Position numbers and translations under genes: made by a program. A stretch of 11,125 nt of DNA from Anaerolineales bacterium (GTDB taxonomy: Bacteria; Chloroflexota; Anaerolineae; Anaerolineales; E44-bin32): positions 276-11,400 of the forward strand of contig WVZH01000193.1 of NCBI GenBank assembly GCA_011772595.1, written 5' to 3'. Shown here in pieces: positions 5,224 to 11,125 of this stretch (position 1 is the first letter of the stretch; every line of letters begins with the position of its first letter). The notes under the pieces are model-generated. The model ran no database searches. It had not been told where the DNA came from and was given only the letters and a program-made list of their open reading frames with translations.

Positions 5224-6600
5224 ATGCACAGACCAAAGAGAAGGCTCTCACGGAGAGCGATCAACCGGAGAGATTTCATCCGCCTATCTGGAACTGCGCT
5301 CGGAGCGGCCGTGCTGGCCTCATGCCGCCGAGCGACGCCCGCACCAACCGAGGAAGAGATCGTTGAAGGCGTGTTGTCCTATAAGGGCGAACTGGAAATC
5401 TGGGATTGGGAATTTCCGGTCCGTGAAGCGCTGGTCAAAGAATTGATCGAGGAATGGAATCAGATGCATCCCGACATCACGATCAATTACATCGCGCTTC
5501 CCTGGGCAGACATCGAAACCAAAATCCTCGCCGCGGGGACGGCAGGCAACGCACCTCCCATCTCGGACGTGTTCTACTTCTGGCGCTACGACTTGCAACG
5601 GGCCGACGCCATCGTCCCCTACCCGGATGACTTCATGGATTGGGATAAACGCGTCAGCACACCCTTCATGAAGGACGAGACCGGCCGCGTGCGGGCCTTA
5701 CCCAGCGGCTGGTTCGTGGACATGATCTACTTCAACAAGGAGCTCTTCGAAGCGGAAGGGCTTACGGCGGATGATATCCCCACGTCCTGGGACGATTTCC
5801 TCAAGCTGGCGGATCAACTGACACAAAGGGATGCGGATGGCAACGTGGTCGTTGCCGGCTGCGGTATGAACGACTACTGGCAGCACGAGTACCTGTGGCA
5901 GGACCTGATCTACCAGCAGGGCGGCTGGATGTACAACGAGGAAGGCACGGAGGCGTTGTGGCTTGAAGAACCAAGCGTCAACGCCCTGCAGTTCATCCAG
6001 GACTGGTACTTCAAACACAAGATCGACAGCCGCGATCTGCCTGAAGGGTACGGAAGCTTCTGCAACGAGCTGGCGGTCATGTTCCTGGGTTCGGGGTGGA
6101 ACCACGGGTTCTTCGAAGCCGACTTCCCGGACATGGTGGGGAAGTGGGACACGGCGCCAATACCGACGTTTACCGGCAAGCCGGCCCCGTCTTATGGAAT
6201 CGGCAGCCCTGAAGAGAACTTCCAGGTCTTCGCCAACCATCCCGCCGAAGTGCAAGAGGCCTCCTTCGCCTTCATCAAGCATCTCATGGTGGGCGATGAG
6301 AGAGCCATACAATGGACTACGGCACAAGGGTGCGCTCCGGATACCAAGGCGATGCTTGACGACCCAAGCATCACGGCAATTCCTGGTGTCAAGAGCCAGG
6401 CCGAGACCATGGAATACCGCGTGTGCTTCGGCGAGAGGCCCATCGAAGCCGAGAAGTACTGGCGCACCATGTTCGACAGCGTGACGCTGGAGCAAGGTGA
6501 CGTACGGGAAGCGTTGAAAGTGGCAACCGACGCTATCAACATCGATTTGCCAACCAAGAAGCGCTACTTCACCGAACGAAACTACTCGCCACCAGCCTGA
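5224..6600 (+). CDS. ABC transporter substrate-binding lipoprotein, CUT1 / family 1, Tat-exported
   Basis: A 458-residue extracellular solute-binding protein that would capture a small organic solute and deliver it to the two permeases downstream. The N-terminus has a twin-arginine motif, NRRDFIR (14-20), a hydrophobic stretch and the lipobox LASC with Cys 34, so it is predicted to be exported folded and lipid-anchored. A short Pro/Thr/Glu linker follows. The mature part begins with ELEIWDWEFPVREALVKELI and contains WNQMHPDITINY, typical of family 1 (MalE-like) binding proteins, and is rich in Trp/Tyr (for example FYFWRYD, GGWMYNEEGT) as expected for an aromatic sugar-stacking pocket. Such proteins usually bind oligosaccharides, glycosides or polyols, but the ligand cannot be read from sequence. 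The start is ATG 5224 with AGGAG 8 nt upstream. Confidence 0.92.
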   Translation: MHRPKRRLSRRAINRRDFIRLSGTALGAAVLASCRRATPAPTEEEIVEGVLSYKGELEIWDWEFPVREALVKELIEEWNQMHPDITINYIALPWADIETKILAAGTAGNAPPISDVFYFWRYDLQRADAIVPYPDDFMDWDKRVSTPFMKDETGRVRALPSGWFVDMIYFNKELFEAEGLTADDIPTSWDDFLKLADQLTQRDADGNVVVAGCGMNDYWQHEYLWQDLIYQQGGWMYNEEGTEALWLEEPSVNALQFIQDWYFKHKIDSRDLPEGYGSFCNELAVMFLGSGWNHGFFEADFPDMVGKWDTAPIPTFTGKPAPSYGIGSPEENFQVFANHPAEVQEASFAFIKHLMVGDERAIQWTTAQGCAPDTKAMLDDPSITAIPGVKSQAETMEYRVCFGERPIEAEKYWRTMFDSVTLEQGDVREALKVATDAINIDLPTKKRYFTERNYSPPA

Positions 6601-6622
6601 GGCTGAGCACATTCGGTCAAGG

Positions 6623-6646
6623 TGGGTGCGCCGACAGGCGCACCCA
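6623..6646 (+). promoter_or_regulatory. Strong stem-loop between binding protein and permease genes
   Basis: A perfect 10-bp GC-rich stem, TGGGTGCGCC (6623-6632) with GGCGCACCCA (6637-6646), closes on the 4-nt loop GACA. It lies 22 nt after the lipoprotein stop. No T-run follows, so it is unlikely to end all transcription. In ABC operons such structures often protect the upstream mRNA from 3' exonucleases or cause partial termination, giving much more binding protein than permease. Confidence 0.75.
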
Positions 6647-6668
6647 TACTTTACCGTTTGGAGGTTAA

Positions 6669-7634
6669 ATGCGACCTGAAACGGGGAAGTTCAGTCGCGT
6701 TCGGGGATCTTTGGAAGCCTTCGCACTACGAATCGGATGGGGCGGAAAACCCTGGCTAATGGCCGTCACCCTGGTGCCATTGGTGATTTCTTTCCTTTTA
6801 TTCTGGATTTATCCCATTATCGCCTCCCTCATCTATAGTTTCACCCGCTGGCAAGCTTTCGAGCGTGAACATCCCTTCGTTGGACTGGAAAATTTTGCGC
6901 GCGCCTTTGGGGATCCCATCTTCATCAAATCGTTGTCCAACACTATCCTCTTCGCCATCATCTACCTGCCGCTCATCATCATCGGTGGTCTGGTGCTGGC
7001 GTTACTTGTCAACGCCGCCGGTAGATTGAAAGAAACCTTCCGCATGATTTACTTCATCCCCGTCGTGACTTCGGTCATCGCTACTGCGTTTGTGTGGCGC
7101 TATATGTACCAACCCAGGATCGGCATTTTCAACATGTTTCTTGAAGCCCTTCATCTTCCGCCCCAAAGGTGGCTCCTGGACATCGGACAGGCGCTCCCCA
7201 GCGTGGTCGTGTATGCCGCCTGGCAGAGCCTGGGTTTGAACATGGTCTGGTTTTTAGCCGGTCTTACCACCATAGACCAAACGTATTACGATGCCGCCCT
7301 GGTGGATGGCGCCAGTTCGTGGCAGCTATTCCGGCACATCACCCTTCCGTTGCTACGACCCACCTTTGCCTTCGTAAGTGTGGTGGGAGCCATCAACGCC
7401 TTTCAAATATTCGGCCCCATCTACATCATGACGGCGACAGGGATCTCGTCGGGCGACTCTCCCCCCGGTGGGCCTGCAAATTCCACCATGGTCGTGGTGC
7501 TTTATCAATGGTTGACGGCATTCCGCGAGCTGAACTTAGGGTATGGGGCCGCGATGGGTATCATACTTCTCTTGATCATCCTTGGGCTCACCATCCTTCA
7601 GTTGCGCTGGCTCCGCACGCGCTGGGAGTACTGA
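6669..7634 (+). CDS. ABC transporter inner-membrane permease, CUT1 MalF/UgpA type
   Basis: A 321-residue permease with about six membrane helices (approximately 31-54, 91-115, 125-145, 176-200, 233-257, 293-311). The cytoplasmic EAA loop, YDAALVDGASSWQLFRHITLP (207-227), has the conserved Gly and the Leu-Pro end and is the docking site for the ABC ATPase. The sequence after the first helix (SFTRWQAFEREHPFVGLENFARAF) is typical of the MalF/UgpA/LacF half of sugar importers. The start is ATG 6669 with GGAGG 4 nt upstream. It pairs with the next gene to form the channel and belongs to the binding-protein operon, 68 nt downstream across the stem-loop. Confidence 0.94.
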   Translation: MRPETGKFSRVRGSLEAFALRIGWGGKPWLMAVTLVPLVISFLLFWIYPIIASLIYSFTRWQAFEREHPFVGLENFARAFGDPIFIKSLSNTILFAIIYLPLIIIGGLVLALLVNAAGRLKETFRMIYFIPVVTSVIATAFVWRYMYQPRIGIFNMFLEALHLPPQRWLLDIGQALPSVVVYAAWQSLGLNMVWFLAGLTTIDQTYYDAALVDGASSWQLFRHITLPLLRPTFAFVSVVGAINAFQIFGPIYIMTATGISSGDSPPGGPANSTMVVVLYQWLTAFRELNLGYGAAMGIILLLIILGLTILQLRWLRTRWEY

Positions 7635-7656
7635 TCGATCAACGAGGATTAGCTAC

Positions 7657-8517
7657 ATGGGTCAGATGGATTCACTCGCCCGAACCGGTTATTACCGGCA
7701 GAGACAAATTAGAACCTGGATCGTATGGATCCTGCTGGGTATTGGATCCATCGCCATGCTGCTGCCTTTCTATTGGTTGCTGGTCACGTCATTTAAAGAT
7801 CAAAAAGAGATCCTCACGCTACCCATTACCTGGTGGCCCGATCACCCCACACTCAAACATTGGGTAGATGCTTTCCGCATGGCCAACTTTGGACGCTATT
7901 TCCTCAACAGTACCTTTGTTTGCCTATTTCTAGTCACTTCCAACATCGCCACCAGCGCTATCGCTGGATATGTGTTCGCCAAACACTCTTTCAAAGGAAA
8001 GGAGCTACTCTTCTTGCTCATCCTCAGTGGGTTGATGATCCCCTGGTTCGTCCCCCTCATCCCCCTGTATGAGATGATGGTGGAGTTCAAATGGAACAAC
8101 ACGTTTTGGGCCGTCCTCATCCCCAGCATGTATACACCGCTCGGGGTCTTCTTGTTGCGACAATTCATTCACTCGATACCCGATGACCTCCTAGACGCTG
8201 CGAGAGTGGACGGTGCCAATGAATTCACGATCTTTTTCAAAGTCGTGCTCCCACTTTGCAAACCGGCGTTGGCAGCGTTAGCCATCTTCGCTTTGATCAC
8301 CCACTGGAACGATTTCTTGTGGCCTTTTATCGTGTTGGATGAACCCAAGCTCTGGACACTGCCCGTTGGCCTGGCTCGTCTGCGAGGACGTTTCAACACA
8401 GACTACGGTCTCATTATGTCAGCCTCGACAATCACGATCCTGCCTCTCTTAATCTTCTACTTCCTGGCTCAACGCCGCTTCATCGAGGGCATCGCCATGA
8501 CCGGAGTCAAGGGCTGA
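7657..8517 (+). CDS. ABC transporter inner-membrane permease, CUT1 MalG/UgpE type
   Basis: A 286-residue permease, the MalG/UgpE/LacG-type partner of the upstream one. Membrane helices lie near 21-45, 85-107, 117-140, 147-168, 202-222 and 252-272. The EAA loop is LLDAARVDGANEFTIFFKVV plus LP (178-199). SFKDQKEILTLP after the first helix and the ending IEGIAMTGVKG are classic for this family. The start at 7657 is preferred: GAGGA lies 8 nt upstream and only 22 bp separate it from the previous stop. An in-frame ATG at 7582 would extend it by 25 residues of unrelated sequence overlapping the first permease. No ATPase gene follows, so an MsmK/UgpC-like ATPase must come from elsewhere. Confidence 0.94.
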   Translation: MGQMDSLARTGYYRQRQIRTWIVWILLGIGSIAMLLPFYWLLVTSFKDQKEILTLPITWWPDHPTLKHWVDAFRMANFGRYFLNSTFVCLFLVTSNIATSAIAGYVFAKHSFKGKELLFLLILSGLMIPWFVPLIPLYEMMVEFKWNNTFWAVLIPSMYTPLGVFLLRQFIHSIPDDLLDAARVDGANEFTIFFKVVLPLCKPALAALAIFALITHWNDFLWPFIVLDEPKLWTLPVGLARLRGRFNTDYGLIMSASTITILPLLIFYFLAQRRFIEGIAMTGVKG

Positions 8518-8587
8518 TGCGATGGACTACAAACTCAGTTTGACGAGCATGCTCTCAAGAGGATCCCCCTGAGTGGAGTTGGCAACC

Positions 8588-10027
8588 ATGGCCCAACCGA
8601 AAATTGCCTTACTCGATCCGAACGAACTTCAAACCATCCATGATACATCCCTGGTGATCCTGAGGGATGTGGGCATAAGGGTCAAGAATCCCGAGGTCCT
8701 CGAGCTGTTGGCCGCTGCAGGCGCAACTGTTGATAAAACAGAAGAACTCGCTCGCTTCGACGAAAACATGGTCATGGGTGCGTTGGAAACTGTGGGCAAG
8801 CACTACATCGTCCATGGTCGGGATCCTGAACAGGTTGCACGATTAGGGTACGGCGACCTGAATCTGATCTCAAGTCCAGGTCAGTACGCCTGGTTTGATC
8901 ACCAAACCGGGGAGCGGCGAGATCCGGTATTGAAAGATGCAACGACTGCGGCGACTGTAGGGGATGCACTATCCAATGTGACCATTGTTGGTGGGATGAG
9001 CGTACCCACCGACGTTCCCAACCCCATTCGAGACGTGTCTCTCACCGCCCAACTCGTAAAAACGACGAGCAAGCCGACCTGGTGCTGGGCCGTGAGTCGT
9101 AGCAGCTCTCGTTATGTTCTTGAGATCTATAAGGCGATCGCAGGAGGAAAGGACGCCTTGAAGCAGAAGCCGATGGTCGAGACGTTCTTGGAGCCCGTCA
9201 GTCCGCTGCAATTGGCCGACCCGGGTCTGGACAACCTGTTCGAATACATCGATCACGGCCAGCCCGTGTGCGTCGGCCCCATGGCGATGGTCTCCGGGAC
9301 TGGTCCGGGAACACTCGCCGGCACATTGGCTCAGGAGAACGCAGAGATCCTCGCTGGGATCATCACCGTCCAAACCCTCGGCCCAGGTACCCCGATGATG
9401 TACGGCGGTATACCCCATACCATGGACCCTAGGACGTCCATCTGCGTGTTCAGCTCTCCGGAACAAGCACTGATGGCGGTCGCCATGACCGAGATTGGAA
9501 AAAGCTACGGATTACCTGTTTACATCAACGTAAACCTGACAGATTCCAAGACGCTTGACGCGCAAGCCGGCATGGAGAAACTGGGGACCTTGGTGCCGGG
9601 GATGCTCGCTGGCGCAGACTTGTTTGGACATGCAGGGATCCTTGGCTCGGACCACGGCGGGTCTTTGCCGTGGCTTGTTATGGATGATGAAGCCATGGAC
9701 TTCGCCAAACGTCTCGTTCGTGGTTTCACCGTTGATGAAGAGACATTGGCAGGGCCAGTCATCGCCGATGTGGGACCGGGTGGGAACTATCTCGCTCAAA
9801 CGCATACCGTCCAGCATTACCGGGAAGAATTGTGGATTCCAAGCGATGTTTGGACGCGCGACACCTATGAAACCTGGATGTCGAAAGGAAATACGACGAC
9901 AGAAGAGCGTGCCATCGCTCGAGTAAACGAGATTCTTGAACATCACCAGCCCGAACCGATGGAACCTGCGCTGGCCAAAGAGATCGACAAGATCGTCGAT
10001 GCCGCGCGGCGTGAATTGGTTGATTAA
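8588..10027 (+). CDS. MttB-superfamily (trimethylamine methyltransferase-like) protein without pyrrolysine
   Basis: A 479-residue soluble TIM-barrel protein. Family members take a methyl group from a quaternary or tertiary amine and pass it to a corrinoid protein. Recognition rests on the N-terminus (LLDPNELQTIHDTSLVILRD, then VGIRVKNPEV), the central GPMAMVSGTGPGTLAGTLA with a following QENAEILAGI, and LTDSKTLDAQAGMEK with a later GHAGILGSDHGGS. Methanogen MttB reads a UAG as pyrrolysine; here the frame has no internal TAG, so this belongs with the non-pyrrolysine homologues, some of which act on glycine betaine, proline betaine or carnitine. Many others are uncharacterised. The ATG at 8588 has GGAG 9 nt upstream; a GTG at 8573 would add 5 residues. 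It lies 70 bp after the permeases in an apparent operon. No corrinoid protein is seen. Confidence 0.88.
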   Translation: MAQPKIALLDPNELQTIHDTSLVILRDVGIRVKNPEVLELLAAAGATVDKTEELARFDENMVMGALETVGKHYIVHGRDPEQVARLGYGDLNLISSPGQYAWFDHQTGERRDPVLKDATTAATVGDALSNVTIVGGMSVPTDVPNPIRDVSLTAQLVKTTSKPTWCWAVSRSSSRYVLEIYKAIAGGKDALKQKPMVETFLEPVSPLQLADPGLDNLFEYIDHGQPVCVGPMAMVSGTGPGTLAGTLAQENAEILAGIITVQTLGPGTPMMYGGIPHTMDPRTSICVFSSPEQALMAVAMTEIGKSYGLPVYINVNLTDSKTLDAQAGMEKLGTLVPGMLAGADLFGHAGILGSDHGGSLPWLVMDDEAMDFAKRLVRGFTVDEETLAGPVIADVGPGGNYLAQTHTVQHYREELWIPSDVWTRDTYETWMSKGNTTTEERAIARVNEILEHHQPEPMEPALAKEIDKIVDAARRELVD

Positions 10028-10127
10028 AAGAAAGAAGAGGTCAACCGAGAAACCGCCTGTTGCGACATTATCCACAAAAAGCAGTGACAGGTGAGAACGA
10101 CCTGAGACGTATCCAGAGGAGGAAGCC

Positions 10128-11125
10128 TTGGCAGGACCGATCAAACTAGGCATCATCGGATGTGGCGACGTCATGACCGCCTACATGTATATGGTCCAGC
10201 AGTTGAGAGCTCAAGGGTTGGTCGAAGTTACGGCTGCCTGTGACGTGCGCGAGGAGCGGTTGCAGTACATGAAGGACCGTTATAGCGTTGAATCTCTTAC
10301 TTCTGACTACCACGAGTTGCTCCAGTCCGAGGACGTCGATCTCGTCCTGGTCCTGACCTCCATGGCGGAGCACGGGCCCGTTGCCATCGCAGCGCTTGAA
10401 GCCGGCAAGCACGTTCTGCTCGAGAAGCCGATGGCCCTGACGCTCGACGAAGCGGAACGGCTGCTCGAAGTTGCCGAGAGCAGTTCAGGTCATCTCATCT
10501 GCGCGCCCTACGTGATCCTGAGCACGACCTATCAAATCATGTGGCATCGTATCCAGCGCGGGGACATCGGTTCCGTGAAACTAGCACGAGCTCGCTACGG
10601 TCACGCCGGGCCAACTTGGGGTCAATGGTATTTTCGCCCCGGTGGTGGCGCCCTTTTTGATCTTTCCCCATACAACCTGACCAGCCTGACAGGGTTTCTC
10701 GGGCCCGCCAAGCGGGTCATGGCCATGACAGGGACTGCCATCCAGGAACGGATGGTGGACAACGAAATGATGAGCGTAGAGGTCGAAGACAACGCTCAGG
10801 TGCTACTCGACTTCGGCGAGAGCGCCTTTGCCGTCATCACCGCCGGTTTCACCATCCAACAATATCGCAGTCCGGCAATCGAGCTATATGGAACCAAGGG
10901 CGCCATCCAAATGCTGGGTGACGATTGGGATCCGGAAGGTTATGAATTATGGCTCAATGAGGTAGGTGCATGGTTGACCTTCAAGGAGACCGATCCGGGT
11001 TGGCTTTGGACCGATGGCCTGAGACATATGGTCGAATGCATCCAAAACGATACGTCCCCCCTCATCACGCCCGAACATGCATTTCACGTACTCGAGATCA
11101 TGCTCAAAGCGAAGGAAGCCGGGGA
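10128..11125 (+). CDS. Gfo/Idh/MocA-family NAD(P)-dependent oxidoreductase, 3' end missing
   Basis: 332 codons are visible before the window ends, roughly 85-95% of a usual family member. It starts at TTG 10128, 5 nt after AGAGGAGG; the first in-frame ATG would cut off the nucleotide-binding motif. The N-terminal Rossmann fold begins IKLGIIGCGDV (5-15), with CDVREER after the second strand and the catalytic-lysine motif EKPMA (99-103). The C-terminal domain has the GGGALFDLSPYNLTSLTGF segment (172-190). Family members oxidise or epimerise sugars, inositols and related polyols. The usual DxxxH catalytic pair reads D178 ... Y182, so the His is replaced by Tyr. It lies 100 bp after the methyltransferase and probably acts on the same substrate. 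Confidence 0.92.
   Translation, partial: MAGPIKLGIIGCGDVMTAYMYMVQQLRAQGLVEVTAACDVREERLQYMKDRYSVESLTSDYHELLQSEDVDLVLVLTSMAEHGPVAIAALEAGKHVLLEKPMALTLDEAERLLEVAESSSGHLICAPYVILSTTYQIMWHRIQRGDIGSVKLARARYGHAGPTWGQWYFRPGGGALFDLSPYNLTSLTGFLGPAKRVMAMTGTAIQERMVDNEMMSVEVEDNAQVLLDFGESAFAVITAGFTIQQYRSPAIELYGTKGAIQMLGDDWDPEGYELWLNEVGAWLTFKETDPGWLWTDGLRHMVECIQNDTSPLITPEHAFHVLEIMLKAKEAG

Noticed and set aside
5698..6612. Long open frame (304 codons) on the minus strand, opposite the binding-protein gene.
   Set aside because: The plus-strand frame has a Tat/lipoprotein signal and clear family features; the antisense product shows no domain pattern and is explained by the high-GC codon bias of the real gene.
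7582..7656. Upstream ATG that would extend the second permease by 25 residues.
   Set aside because: It overlaps the first permease by 53 bp, lacks a good ribosome binding site, and the extra residues do not resemble a permease N-terminus; the ATG at 7657 has GAGGA at proper spacing.
7169..7867. 232-codon plus-strand frame spanning the permease junction.
   Set aside because: It overlaps two well-supported permeases in another frame and its product is His/Pro/Trp-rich with no membrane or enzyme pattern.
8517..8543. TGATG overlap at the end of the second permease opening an 8-codon frame, and the CAAACT/AGTTTG dyad at 8530-8542.
   Set aside because: The frame is too short to support and has no ribosome binding site of note; the dyad is 6 bp and isolated, within chance expectation.
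8573..8587. GTG start for the MttB-like gene.
   Set aside because: It has an AGAGGA upstream and cannot be excluded, but the ATG at 8588 has GGAG at good spacing and gives an N-terminus of the usual family form.

Overview
The window most resembles a chromosomal segment of a Chloroflexota bacterium (Anaerolineae-like). This is inferred from gene content: a CpaE/TadZ protein with an N-terminal receiver domain beside a ClpC-type ATPase, a CUT1 ABC importer whose lipoprotein has a Tat signal, and a non-pyrrolysine MttB-superfamily methyltransferase next to a Gfo/Idh/MocA oxidoreductase. No 16S or other marker gene is present, so the lineage is a guess. I see no tRNA, rRNA, CRISPR array or insertion sequence.

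Left block (1-3884, minus strand). A tight operon runs right to left: possibly a short gene without an ATG start (3884-3666), then a receiver-CpaE/TadZ ATPase (3673-2510), a possible 20-residue peptide (2510-2448), a double-AAA+ Clp unfoldase (2419-233), and a YbjN/CesT-like chaperone that runs off the left edge (227-1). The notable point is the Clp protein. Its first ATPase ring is intact. Its second ring has lost or altered every catalytic motif but keeps the substrate pore loop and the ClpP-docking tripeptide. The neighbours suggest a link to Tad pilus assembly or another surface machine.

Middle (3885-5223). A broken higBA toxin-antitoxin locus lies here. The promoter and antitoxin higA are intact, but higB has lost about its first half, apparently by an internal deletion that joins the start region to the middle of the gene. 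It is followed by about 600 bp with no convincing full gene. This stretch holds a good sigma-70 promoter with a palindrome over its -10 box, nested inverted repeats that could pair in two alternative ways, a further hairpin, and a 13-codon leader ORF with a strong ribosome binding site.

Right block (5224-11125, plus strand). This looks like one catabolic operon: substrate-binding lipoprotein, a stem-loop, two CUT1 permeases (no ATPase gene), an MttB-superfamily methyltransferase, and a Gfo/Idh/MocA dehydrogenase cut by the right edge. The likely logic is import of a small methylated or sugar-like compound, followed by demethylation and/or oxidation. The substrate is unknown, and no corrinoid protein is encoded here.
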